64,000 nt of DNA, taken from DAOUBF01 sp034432795. GTDB taxonomy: Bacteria; Chloroflexota; Anaerolineae; DSLN01. This document shows, piece after piece, positions 1 to 7,358 of this stretch (positions within the stretch are counted from its first letter, which is position 1; every line of letters begins with the position of its first letter). Under the pieces are notes generated by a model that was given only the letters and a program-made list of their open reading frames with translations, made no database searches and had not been told where the DNA came from. The stretch is from contig DAOUBF010000088.1 in the NCBI GenBank assembly GCA_034432795.1, positions 10,517 through 74,516 of the forward strand, given 5' to 3'. A program made the position numbers and the translations under genes.

Positions 1-851
1 CCGGTTTCGTCCTGCGGGAACTGATCATCAAGCGCCAGCACCACTGCAAGGCCACCGGCTTCTGGTACGCTCGCAGCCTCCAGCACAATTTCCTCCTGTT
101 GGCCCACGAGTATCTGCCGGTGTTTGAGAAACCGGCTGCCGGGCGCGCCGCCGAAGGACACCTGACCTGGGAATCCGGGATGCCTTATCAGATCGCCATA
201 GCGCCGGCCTGTAGCGCGAGGGACGACACACTGGAAACGACAACGGTGTGGATTTTCCCACAGGAACACCTGGAAGCCGGGGTCAGGCGCAATCTGCTGC
301 GGCGCTTCGCGGGCCACAATGGGCGGCTTATGGAGATTCGCTTCACTGGCGCTGCTCAGACACAAACTCAGGTGCATGGATTTACCCCCTACCCCAGTTC
401 TCCCCCGTCAGGGGGGAGGGGGGAGAGGCCGATGCCCTCCTCTTTGATGGGGGAGGGGCAGGGAGGGGGTGACAGGACCACTGATGTTACTCAGGGCGAG
501 CAGGGCGCCTCTGTGGTGGCTGTCCGCTGGCCTGAGTCGGGGCCTGCCGGGCCGCTGATCGCGGGTTATCGTGCAGCGGTCCGGCAGATCGCGGAGCAGG
601 CTACGAGTCTGCTTCCTCAGGGCGGCTTCCTGGTGGTGGAAGCGCAAGATGTTCGCGCCGAGGGTGTGCTCTGGCCGATGGGCCTGCTGCTCTATGAGGA
701 TATGGCCGGGCAGTCGGGCCTGGCCCTCAAGGAGATTGTGATCGTCGTGCCGGAGGAGCCGTCAAGCGGTGAGTCTGGAGAGCATCTTGAGATTGTGCAC
801 CGCTACCTGCTTGTTTACGGTGTCCGGCCTGAACTGGCCTCGCGTCCCTGA
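1..851 (+). CDS. DNA methyltransferase, 3' part (5' end outside window)
   Basis: The open frame runs from base 3 with no start codon needed; TTG at 99 is internal. The first residues include a stretch like the end of an N4/N6 DNA methylase: IKRQHHCKATGFW, then LLLAHEYLPVFEKP, matching the usual 'hEyllvf.KP' close of these enzymes. The following ~200 residues end with a similar element (IVIVVPEE, then EIVHRYLLVYG), so the protein may carry a second, degenerate methylase-like half. Between them, about 383-472 is a G-rich dispersed palindrome read in frame (YPSSPPSGGRGERP), giving a low-complexity linker. The catalytic DPPY-type motif would be upstream and is not visible. Family call is by motif only; specificity is unknown. 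Confidence 0.6.
   Translation, partial: GFVLRELIIKRQHHCKATGFWYARSLQHNFLLLAHEYLPVFEKPAAGRAAEGHLTWESGMPYQIAIAPACSARDDTLETTTVWIFPQEHLEAGVRRNLLRRFAGHNGRLMEIRFTGAAQTQTQVHGFTPYPSSPPSGGRGERPMPSSLMGEGQGGGDRTTDVTQGEQGASVVAVRWPESGPAGPLIAGYRAAVRQIAEQATSLLPQGGFLVVEAQDVRAEGVLWPMGLLLYEDMAGQSGLALKEIVIVVPEEPSSGESGEHLEIVHRYLLVYGVRPELASRP
383..472. repeat. Dispersed G/C-tract palindrome, family A (inside a CDS)
   Basis: CCCC-rich tract followed by its GGGGGAGGGG complement, then a second imperfect copy. Other family A copies: about 2845-2910, 6260-6301, 23399-23436, 28400-28480, 59670-59710 and 60320-60378. The shared core is CCCTCCCCC-(3-6 nt)-GGGGGAGGG. This copy is read through in frame. Confidence 0.75.
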
Positions 852-904
852 AGGGTCTCCTAGGGCGGTGCGGCCGGCGGGCGGCGCGACGGGAAGCGGC
901 CCTG

Positions 905-913
905 TGGTATAAT
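905..913 (+). promoter_or_regulatory. Extended -10 promoter of the toxin-antitoxin pair
   Basis: TGGTATAAT is a perfect TATAAT (908-913) with the TGn extension, about 19 nt before the ATG at 932. No good -35 is seen, as expected for an extended -10 promoter. A GAGGTGG ribosome site lies at 921-927. Confidence 0.65.
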
Positions 914-931
914 AGGCGCGGAGGTGGAAAG

Positions 932-1201
932 ATGGCACAACGTCGGCCCAGACAAGTGACGAGTCTATCCGTGCGGGGCAACCAGCCGCTCATCGGTGTC
1001 ATCCTGCAGGAAGGCGGGGAAGAGATCGTGCGCTATTTTGTGGATGAACAGGCGGTGGACATGGCCTCGCCTGAAGCGAGCATTCAGAGGGCGCTTCATC
1101 TCGCAGGCGCCTGGAGTGACCTGGATTGGGATGATATGCTGGCTACGCTGGATCGTATCCGGCATGAGAGCCAACCTACTCCACCAATGATAGGCCTATG
1201 A
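932..1201 (+). CDS. Putative antitoxin (VapB-like position)
   Basis: This 89-residue protein is encoded directly upstream of a PIN-domain toxin; its TGA stop overlaps the toxin ATG (ATGA, 1198-1201). That is the usual translational coupling of a VapBC pair. The sequence has no domain I recognise with confidence. The C-terminal part (SDLDWDDMLATLDRIRHES) is acidic and helical, as in antitoxin tails that wrap a PIN toxin. The function therefore rests on context. ATG at 932 follows GAGGTGG at good spacing. Confidence 0.55.
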   Translation: MAQRRPRQVTSLSVRGNQPLIGVILQEGGEEIVRYFVDEQAVDMASPEASIQRALHLAGAWSDLDWDDMLATLDRIRHESQPTPPMIGL

Positions 1202-1605
1202 GACGCTACCTGGTAGACACTTCCGTAATTGGGGCCTACCTGAACAATCGCAGTAGTGCAGTTCAGTTGCTCAGTCCGTGGATCGCCAATCGTGAGGTAG
1301 CGACGAGTATCCTCGTCTATGGCGAGATCGTTGAATATCTTAAGGGCTTACCCGATTTCCATCGCCGTCATACGCAGTTGCGTGAACTCTTGCGAGAGAT
1401 CTGGCCTTATTTCCTCACGTATTCGATCCTTGAACGCTATGCTGAGATTCGCCGCCAGCTTCGCCAACCTTATGGCCCTGGTCTGATCGGCGATGTAGAC
1501 ACCCTTATTGCCGCTACCGCATTGGAGCGAAACCTCACAATCGTGACAACCGACCGCGACTTTCAGCGTGTCCCCGGGCTTAATGTCCTGATGTGTGCCT
1601 TGTAA
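1198..1605 (+). CDS. vapC: PIN-domain ribonuclease, VapC-like toxin
   Basis: 135 residues, the normal PIN-domain length. The metal-binding acids are visible: Asp7 in YLVDTSVIG, Glu43 in YGEIVEY, and Asp99/Asp101 in the GDVDTLIAATAL segment, followed by TTDRDF near the C-terminus. VapC proteins are Mg-dependent endoribonucleases, often cutting tRNA or rRNA, and are held inactive by the antitoxin made from the same message. The start overlaps the antitoxin stop. Target RNA cannot be read from sequence. Confidence 0.85.
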   Translation: MRRYLVDTSVIGAYLNNRSSAVQLLSPWIANREVATSILVYGEIVEYLKGLPDFHRRHTQLRELLREIWPYFLTYSILERYAEIRRQLRQPYGPGLIGDVDTLIAATALERNLTIVTTDRDFQRVPGLNVLMCAL

Positions 1606-1664
1606 GCCTGCTCCTCCCTGATTTTGCCTGGTCCGATGAGACAGGCGGAGAGCGCTTCCAGGCG

Positions 1665-2804
1665 CTAGAAGGTCTCCAATTCCTCTTCGTAGTCGTACGC
1701 CTCGTGCTCCCCGGCGGGGAGGAAAATAGAGAGGATCAGCAGGAACAGCCCCACCAGAACCATGCCGCCCCCGGCCAGCCCGGCGAGCCGAACCATCTCA
1801 GCCGAGAAATCCTCCGCCAGCCATTGCCCCAGGTGGATCACCGCCAGAAGCGGGCGTCCGGCTAGTGGGCGGGCAATCAGCTCTGCGAAGGATTGCTCCA
1901 GCCAGGCGGGCACAAGCAGCAGTGGGACGAGCGTGACGCCGCCCGTGATGAACAGGAGCACCCCCAACCATTGTGTCCAACCCTGCCAGCTTCGCACCGC
2001 CAACAGGTGAATCAGCCCCAGGAATAAGAGGACCGTCGCCATACCCAGGGGCAGCGCCGCGCGGATCAGGCTGGCTGCGGTGCGCAGGCTACGCAGCCGC
2101 TGAAACAACTCCTCGCCGCCGACGCGGGCGCGGATCGCGGCCACCAGGTCCACCTCACGCGCCGAGGGAGACGCACCCGGATCGGTGGCCGTGACGATCT
2201 CCCCCACGAGGCCATCAATTTGCGGCAGAAGCAGAACAGCCACCCGGTCAAGCAAACTGGCCGGGGGGGCGCAGGCCGCCAGGCTGTTGGTCGCGAGCAT
2301 GGCCTGAACCTGTTGCGGCGTGCAAGGGGGTTGATCCTCCAGCATGGCGCTAATGAGTTGCCGTCCCCCTGGGCCAGTGCGCAGACGGTCGCGGACCGGG
2401 CCGACGGGGATAGAGAGGCGCGGGTAGGGGTCGTTGCCCGCTGCCCAGACGAACAGGGCATCAATGTTGCTCTCCATCACGCCGCGCAGCCACTCCGGGG
2501 GAGCGATGGTGGGGACGATGATCCGCCAATCCTCGCTGCTCACGTTGTTGAGCAGCGAACGCACCCCTATCGGCGCAGACTGAGCCAGCGTCCGCCTGAC
2601 GACCTCATCCATCAGTTCCAGCGGGAGGCGGTTATAGGCATCGTGCCGGATGAGTGCGGCTTTGTAGAAGTCAGGGTTAAACAGCGTGCGCTCCAGGACG
2701 GCGCTGTACACCACAAAGGGGATGAGAACGATCAGGGCGATGGACAGCAGGCTGGCGATCAGCCGGAACAGCTCCTGCACCAGGCAACCGAGACGACTGG
2801 ACAT
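1665..2804 (-). CDS. Integral membrane protein of unknown function
   Basis: About 379 residues if started at the ATG at 2804. One hydrophobic segment lies near the N-terminus (residues ~10-32), a large extracytoplasmic region of ~210 residues follows, and three more membrane segments sit in the C-terminal third. The protein ends in an acidic tail (YDYEEELETF). The extracytoplasmic part has a possible disulfide pair. The start choice is guided by the promoter: a TTGACA/TATGGT pair overlaps the two upstream in-frame starts, so the transcript would begin only a few bases before 2804. I do not recognise the family. No operon partners. Confidence 0.6.
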   Translation of the reverse strand: MSSRLGCLVQELFRLIASLLSIALIVLIPFVVYSAVLERTLFNPDFYKAALIRHDAYNRLPLELMDEVVRRTLAQSAPIGVRSLLNNVSSEDWRIIVPTIAPPEWLRGVMESNIDALFVWAAGNDPYPRLSIPVGPVRDRLRTGPGGRQLISAMLEDQPPCTPQQVQAMLATNSLAACAPPASLLDRVAVLLLPQIDGLVGEIVTATDPGASPSAREVDLVAAIRARVGGEELFQRLRSLRTAASLIRAALPLGMATVLLFLGLIHLLAVRSWQGWTQWLGVLLFITGGVTLVPLLLVPAWLEQSFAELIARPLAGRPLLAVIHLGQWLAEDFSAEMVRLAGLAGGGMVLVGLFLLILSIFLPAGEHEAYDYEEELETF

Positions 2805-2814
2805 CGTGGGCTTA

Positions 2815-2843
2815 ACCATACAACCGTCCGCCGGATTTGTCAA
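2815..2843 (-). promoter_or_regulatory. Promoter of the membrane protein (near-leaderless)
   Basis: On the minus strand TTGACA (2843-2838), a 17-nt spacer and TATGGT (2820-2815). The predicted transcript start is about 2808, only a few bases before ATG 2804. Confidence 0.45.
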
Positions 2844-2844
2844 C

Positions 2845-2910
2845 GGGGGGCTGGGGTAGGGGAATCTCCCCCTCTCCCGCAGCGTGGGAGAGGGGGGGCG
2901 GGGGTGAGGG
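2845..2910. repeat. Dispersed palindrome, family A
   Basis: Imperfect G/C-tract palindrome (CCCCCTCTCCCGC / GTGGGAGAGGGGG) between two divergent genes. Confidence 0.6.
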
Positions 2911-2974
2911 CCATATCACTGCCTCCATTTGCCCCAGGCCATACATACAGGTACAATATCCTCTCTGGTCGCCT

Positions 2975-4048
2975 ATGCTCATCGTAGACGCTCACGAAGA
3001 CATTGCCTGGAACGCGTTGACCTTTGCCCGCGATGTGCGCCGCAGCGCCCACCAGACGCGCGGCCTGGAAGCGCGCAGTGACGCGCCCCGCGTGTGTGGC
3101 CCGGCCATGTTGGGCCTACCCGACTGGCTCGCCGGGGGCATTGCCGTCGTCTTCGGCACGCTGTTTGTGGCGCCGGAGCACAAACGCCAGGGCCTGTGGG
3201 ACCTGCAAACCTACCGCACGCCGCAGGAAGCCCACCACCGCGCTTCTGTCCAACTGGATTACTACCATCGCCTGGCCGACGACACGCCCGCGATCCGCCT
3301 GATCCGCTCCAAAGACGATCTGGAGGCGGTGCTGGCGACCTGGGCTGAGGGCAGCGACCCGCAGAACCGTCAGGTCGGCATTGTCGTGGTCATGGAGGGG
3401 GCGGACCCTATTTTAGAGCCGAAGGAGGCCGAGGGCTGGTTTGAGCGCGGTGTGCGCATCGTGGGCCTGTCCTGGGTGGGGACGCGCTACGCCGGGGGCA
3501 CAGGCGAACCTGGCCCGCTGACCCCCCTGGGCCGTGAACTTTTGGAGGTGCTGGCCGACCTGGGCGCGATCCTGGACCTGAGCCATGCCTCGGAAAGGGC
3601 CTTCTTTGAGGAACTGGACCGCTACGAAGGCGCGGTCATCGCCAGCCACTCCAACCCCCAGGCATTTGTCCCCGGCGACCGGCAACTCTCCGACACCCAG
3701 ATCGTGCGCCTGGCCGAGCGCGACGGCGTGATCGGGATCGTCCCCTACAATCGGATGCTCAAGGCGGGTTGGCGCCGTGGCGACAACCGTGCCGAGGTGA
3801 CCGTGCGCGATGTGGCTGCCGCGATTGACTACGTCTGTCAGCGCGTCGGCGATGCCCGTCATGTGGGTATCGGCAGCGATTTTGACGGCGGTTTCGGCGC
3901 AGACCAGGCGCCACTGGAGATAGACACAGTGGCCGATCTGGCAAAGATCGCCCCGGCGCTGGGCGAGATGGGCTATGGCGATGAGGACATCGCCGCGATT
4001 ATGGGGGGGAACTGGCTGCGGGTCTTAAGAGCGGCCCTGCCCGACTAA
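2975..4048 (+). CDS. Membrane dipeptidase-like hydrolase (peptidase M19)
   Basis: 357 residues, normal for the family. It begins MLIVDAHEDIAWNALTF, where the His-x-Asp pair is the first zinc-binding motif (HxD) of renal dipeptidases. Further family elements are VVMEGADPI (bridging Glu), ILDLSHASERAF and IASHSNPQAF (His ligands), and HVGIGSDFDGGFG near the C-terminus. M19 enzymes are binuclear zinc hydrolases that cleave dipeptides. There is no signal peptide, so it should be cytoplasmic. ATG 2975 is chosen because the homologous region starts there; the longer frame upstream crosses a repeat. TACAAT at 2952-2957 may be its -10. The 3' end overlaps the convergent ABC permease by 4 bp. Confidence 0.9.
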   Translation: MLIVDAHEDIAWNALTFARDVRRSAHQTRGLEARSDAPRVCGPAMLGLPDWLAGGIAVVFGTLFVAPEHKRQGLWDLQTYRTPQEAHHRASVQLDYYHRLADDTPAIRLIRSKDDLEAVLATWAEGSDPQNRQVGIVVVMEGADPILEPKEAEGWFERGVRIVGLSWVGTRYAGGTGEPGPLTPLGRELLEVLADLGAILDLSHASERAFFEELDRYEGAVIASHSNPQAFVPGDRQLSDTQIVRLAERDGVIGIVPYNRMLKAGWRRGDNRAEVTVRDVAAAIDYVCQRVGDARHVGIGSDFDGGFGADQAPLEIDTVADLAKIAPALGEMGYGDEDIAAIMGGNWLRVLRAALPD

Positions 4049-4872
4049 CGCGCCAGCAGCCCGCTCCTGGGCGAGACCAGCAGCGCGATGAGGAAGAAGG
4101 CCGTCGCCGTCACCACGATGGCCGCGCCTGAAGCCACGTTCAGGTAATAGGACAGATATAGGCCGACCAGCGCCGAAGCCGTCCCCACCCCTGCCGCGAT
4201 CAGCAGCATCCGCCGCAGGCGATCGGTCAACAGATAAGCGGTTGCCGCCGGCGTGATCAGCATGGCCACGGCGAGGATATTGCCCACCGTGCGCATGGCG
4301 ATGACGATGGTCAGCGCCAGGAGTACCAGGAAGCCGTAATTCAGGGCGTCCATAGGCAGGCCCAGGGCGCTGCCGTGCGTGGGGTCAAACGAGAGCAGGA
4401 GAAGCTCTTTACGGAAGGCGAAGAGGAGCACCAGGACTACCCCGCCGACCAGGGCAATCAATACCAGATCCTCAGGCGACACGCCCAGCACATTACCGAA
4501 CAAGATATGGGCCAGGTCCACCGTGTAGCCCCGCACCGTGCTGATCAACAGCACGCCCAACGCAAAGGCCCCCACGAAAACCACGCCGATGGCCGCGTCC
4601 TCGCGCAGCCGGGCCGTCCGGCTGATCAAGCCGATGGCGAAGGCAACGAAGAGACCCGCCAGGAACGCGCCGACGAAGATATTGCCGCCGCTGAGGAAGG
4701 CGGCGGCCACGCCCGGCAAGATCGCATGAGCCATGGCGTCGCCGATGAAGGACATGCCGCGCAGGACCACATAGGTACCCACCAGGCTGCACACAATCGC
4801 CACCATCACCGCGGCGACCAGGCCGCGCTGCATGAAGCCCTGTTGGAGCGGGAGAAGCAACCAGTCCATCAT
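4045..4872 (-). CDS. Metal ABC transporter permease (ABC-3 family)
   Basis: 275 residues with about eight hydrophobic segments. Family elements are visible: VVLRGMSFIGDAMAHAILPG near the N-terminus and the RTVGNILAVAMLITPAATA loop in the C-terminal half. It resembles ZnuB/TroC/MntB, the inner-membrane channel of zinc or manganese importers. It lies 27 nt downstream of the ATPase gene and two genes below a Fur-family regulator, so zinc uptake is the best guess. No Shine-Dalgarno sequence is seen; the gap is filled by a GTCCGTCGTC-type repeat. The usual substrate-binding protein is not in this operon. Confidence 0.88.
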   Translation of the reverse strand: MMDWLLLPLQQGFMQRGLVAAVMVAIVCSLVGTYVVLRGMSFIGDAMAHAILPGVAAAFLSGGNIFVGAFLAGLFVAFAIGLISRTARLREDAAIGVVFVGAFALGVLLISTVRGYTVDLAHILFGNVLGVSPEDLVLIALVGGVVLVLLFAFRKELLLLSFDPTHGSALGLPMDALNYGFLVLLALTIVIAMRTVGNILAVAMLITPAATAYLLTDRLRRMLLIAAGVGTASALVGLYLSYYLNVASGAAIVVTATAFFLIALLVSPRSGLLAR

Positions 4873-4902
4873 CGTCGTCCGTCGTCTGTTGTCCGTTGTC
4901 TA
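4871..4902. repeat. Short 'GTCCGTCGTC' repeat (family C)
   Basis: Tandem CGTC/GTC units between the ATPase and permease genes. Related copies lie at 6395-6414, 43512-43530 and, inside sucC, at 47733-47808. Confidence 0.5.
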
Positions 4903-5709
4903 ACCAAAATGGCCATGGGCGTCGTCCACCACCAGCCGCGTCAGTTCGGCGGGCAGCACGACGAGCTGGCTGCCATAAGTTTCCGAGAGCACATCGGTAT
5001 TGAATACCTCGTCCGGCGGGCCGTAAGCGATGGCGCGACGGTTCAGGCACAACACCCGGTCAAAATTGCCCATCACGGTGTTGAGATCATGGGTCGCCAC
5101 TAAAACCGCGCATCCCTTCCGGCGAAAGCGGGCGATCAGTTCAAACAGCGTATGTTGGGTGGTCACGTCCACGCCGGTGAATGGCTCATCCAGCAAGAGG
5201 ACCTCTGCCTCTTGGGCCAGGGCGCGAGCGATGAACACGCGCTGCTGTTGGCCCGCAGAGAGCTGGCCGATCTGCCGCCCGGCGAACGCCTCCATCTCCA
5301 CCTGAGCCAACGCGTCCTGGACCGCCGCCCAATCTGCCGCGGTCGGCTGACGCAACCAGCCCAGGCGGCCATAGCGCCCCATCATGACGACCTCCGCCAC
5401 CGTGATGGGGAAATCCCAGTTCACGGCCTCGCGCTGCGGCACGTAGCCCACGCGCATGCAGCCGCGCCTGACCTCGCCGCCGAACAGGCGGATGCGGCCC
5501 GATGACAGCGGCACCAGGCCCAGGATCGCCTTGAACAGCGTGGTCTTGCCCGCGCCATTCGGCCCGATGACGGCGATGCGTTCGCCGCAATAGACCTTCA
5601 GAGAGAGGTCCTCAAGCGCCGGCTGGCCGCGATAGGCCACGCTCACGCCGTCCAGTTCAATGACCGGCTGGTCATGTCTGTGGTGGTGATCCCGCTGCAC
5701 AAGGGTCAT
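4900..5709 (-). CDS. Metal ABC transporter ATP-binding protein
   Basis: 269 residues. Walker A is GPNGAGKTT, the signature is LSAGQQQR, Walker B is VLLLDEPF, followed by the H-loop His in ATHDLN. The N-terminus has a His-rich run (RDHHHRHDQ), common in zinc transport proteins and possibly metal-binding. It powers the permease encoded next. The ATG at 5709 is chosen over an upstream in-frame start that would overlap the regulator gene heavily; the homologous region begins PVIELDGVSVAYRG. The gap to the upstream regulator gene is 4 nt, so the three genes form one operon. Confidence 0.9.
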   Translation of the reverse strand: MTLVQRDHHHRHDQPVIELDGVSVAYRGQPALEDLSLKVYCGERIAVIGPNGAGKTTLFKAILGLVPLSSGRIRLFGGEVRRGCMRVGYVPQREAVNWDFPITVAEVVMMGRYGRLGWLRQPTAADWAAVQDALAQVEMEAFAGRQIGQLSAGQQQRVFIARALAQEAEVLLLDEPFTGVDVTTQHTLFELIARFRRKGCAVLVATHDLNTVMGNFDRVLCLNRRAIAYGPPDEVFNTDVLSETYGSQLVVLPAELTRLVVDDAHGHFG

Positions 5710-5713
5710 GGCG

Positions 5714-6148
5714 TCACCCTGCCTGTGCCTGGCAGTTGGGACAGAGGCCGAATAACTCCAGCCAGTGGTCTTGAATGGTGAAGCCGGTGTGCCGGGCGAC
5801 CGCGCCGATGATCGGGCTGAGATCGCAGTCCTCAAATTCCACCACCTGATTGCACCCCCGGCAGATCAGGTAGTGGCCGTGGTCCGCGCCGCGCAAGGCG
5901 TAGCTGTGACAGCCATCCTCGGTGTGGATGCGGCGCACCAGGCCCAGGTCGGCCAATAGCTCCATGGTGCGATAGACTGTGGTCAGGCCGACCCTGGGGT
6001 ACAGGCGCCTGGCCCGGTTGAGGATCTCCGTTGGGCCGAGCGTATCGGAACTGGCGGCCATAACCTCCAGGACGGCATAGCGTGGCCGGGTGAGCCGGTA
6101 GCCGGCCTGTGCCAGCGCCTTCGCCAGGCGCTCACTTTCAGAACGCAC
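5714..6148 (-). CDS. Fur-family metalloregulator (Zur-like)
   Basis: 144 residues with the winged-helix half (RLTRPRYAVLEVM ... TTVYRTMELLADLGLV) and the C-terminal metal/dimer half. Two CxxC pairs (CRGC and CPNC) make the structural zinc site, and the CHSYALRGADHGHYLI segment supplies sensory His/Cys ligands. Fur proteins repress metal uptake when loaded. Because it is the first gene of a metal ABC operon, Zur is more likely than Fur, but sequence alone cannot settle this. Start is GTG after GGAGG. A Fur-type box lies just upstream, suggesting autoregulation. Confidence 0.87.
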   Translation of the reverse strand: MRSESERLAKALAQAGYRLTRPRYAVLEVMAASSDTLGPTEILNRARRLYPRVGLTTVYRTMELLADLGLVRRIHTEDGCHSYALRGADHGHYLICRGCNQVVEFEDCDLSPIIGAVARHTGFTIQDHWLELFGLCPNCQAQAG

Positions 6149-6187
6149 CCTCCGACCTCCTTCCCGCCCTCAGCGGGGGAGAGACAG

Positions 6188-6204
6188 TTGAAAAAGATTT
6201 TCAA
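6188..6204. promoter_or_regulatory. Fur/Zur box upstream of the metal-uptake operon
   Basis: TTGAAAA-AGA-TTTTCAA is a perfect 7-bp inverted repeat with a 3-nt centre, 40 nt upstream of the regulator start. It closely resembles known Zur/Fur operators. It likely lets the regulator repress its own operon. Confidence 0.75.
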
Positions 6205-6259
6205 TAGGAGATTTTAGCAGAAACAGCCCGGCTGTCAAGAGGTGCGGTGATGCCAGTTA

Positions 6260-6301
6260 CCCCCCACCCCAGCCCTCCCCCACAGAGGGGGGAGGGGGTG
6301 A
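6260..6301. repeat. Dispersed palindrome, family A
   Basis: CCCCACCCCAGCCCTCCCCC, a short loop, then GGGGGGAGGGGGTG. Lies in the intergenic region between the Fur operon and the binding-protein gene. Confidence 0.7.
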
Positions 6302-6425
6302 CCTCCTGACCGGATGATTCTTATGACATCTGACATCATAAAAAGTGACAGTTGTCCCCCTATTCTAGGGATAATTCGGGTTAAAATTCTCATAGTCCGA
6401 CGACGGACGACGGCCAGGGGAAGCG

Positions 6426-7358
6426 ATGAGGGCCAGAGGATATGTAACAGCGTTAGCAGGCCTGGTGTTGACAGCCTCACTGCTGGCCTGCGGCGGGCCT
6501 GCCTATCCACGCGTGCGCCTGGCGCAGGAAGGGCAGCCGGCTGTGGCCGAGGCTGCACCGCGCAAGCTGCCGCTGCGGGTGGCGGTCGCCGCGGTGATCT
6601 CCCCAAAGGCGACTCTGGACGCTTACAAGCCGTTGCTGGATGTCCTGGGCAGGCAGCTTGACCGCCCCGTTCGGCTGATTCAACGCAGCACTTATGCCGA
6701 GATCAACGAGTTAATCCGCACCGGCGGGGCCGACCTGGCCTTCGTCTGCGGTGGGGCTTATGTGGAAGGCCAGCGCGATTTCGGCATGGAACTGCTGGTG
6801 GCGCCGCAGGTGCGTGGCCAAACGGTGTATTATTCCTACATTATCGTGCCCCGTGACAGCCCCGCCCAAAGCCTGGCCGACCTGCGTGGCAAGACCTTCG
6901 CCTTCAGCGACCCGCTGTCCAACTCCGGCTATCTCTTCCCGATCTACCGGCTCTCCCAGATGGGCGAGACCGCCGAGAGCTTCTTCCGCAGCACGTTCTT
7001 CACCTACAGCCACGACAACTCCATCAAAGCTGTGGCCGAGCATCTGGCCGACGGCGCGGCAGTAGATAGCCTGGTGTACGATTATGCCATCGCCCGCAAC
7101 CCTATAGATAGCGGCCGGACGCGCATCATTGAGAAATCGCCCGCCTACGGTATCCCGCCGGTGGTTGTCCATCCCGACCTGGACCCGGCCCTCAAAGATC
7201 GGCTGCGGGCTATCCTGCTGAATCTGCACACCGACCCGCAGGGGCGCCGGGCCCTTCAGGCTTTGCTGATTGACCGTTTCGTGCAGGTGGATGACAGCAG
7301 TTATGACAGCATCCGCCTCATGGCGGCACAGGTACGAAGGTGGCATGAGGAACACTGA
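6426..7358 (+). CDS. PhnD-type periplasmic binding lipoprotein (sensor component)
   Basis: 310 residues. Signal peptide with lipobox LLACGG (Cys22). The mature part is a PhnD/phosphonate-binding-like fold: LRVAVAAVISPK, then LIQRSTYAEINELI, GGADLAFVCGGAYV, a DLRGKTFAFSDPLSNSGYL block, and a SLVYDY segment. Such proteins also serve as sensors next to histidine kinases: AioX and ArxX for arsenite, and the fused PhnD-like domains of TtrS and ThsS for tetrathionate and thiosulfate. Here the kinase gene overlaps by 14 nt and a molybdoenzyme operon follows, so it probably senses the enzyme's substrate rather than importing anything. Confidence 0.8.
   Translation: MRARGYVTALAGLVLTASLLACGGPAYPRVRLAQEGQPAVAEAAPRKLPLRVAVAAVISPKATLDAYKPLLDVLGRQLDRPVRLIQRSTYAEINELIRTGGADLAFVCGGAYVEGQRDFGMELLVAPQVRGQTVYYSYIIVPRDSPAQSLADLRGKTFAFSDPLSNSGYLFPIYRLSQMGETAESFFRSTFFTYSHDNSIKAVAEHLADGAAVDSLVYDYAIARNPIDSGRTRIIEKSPAYGIPPVVVHPDLDPALKDRLRAILLNLHTDPQGRRALQALLIDRFVQVDDSSYDSIRLMAAQVRRWHEEH

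Noticed and set aside
6260..6301. Family A and F palindromes as terminators
   Set aside because: They lack T tracts, occur inside coding regions and on both sides of genes; better seen as dispersed repeats.
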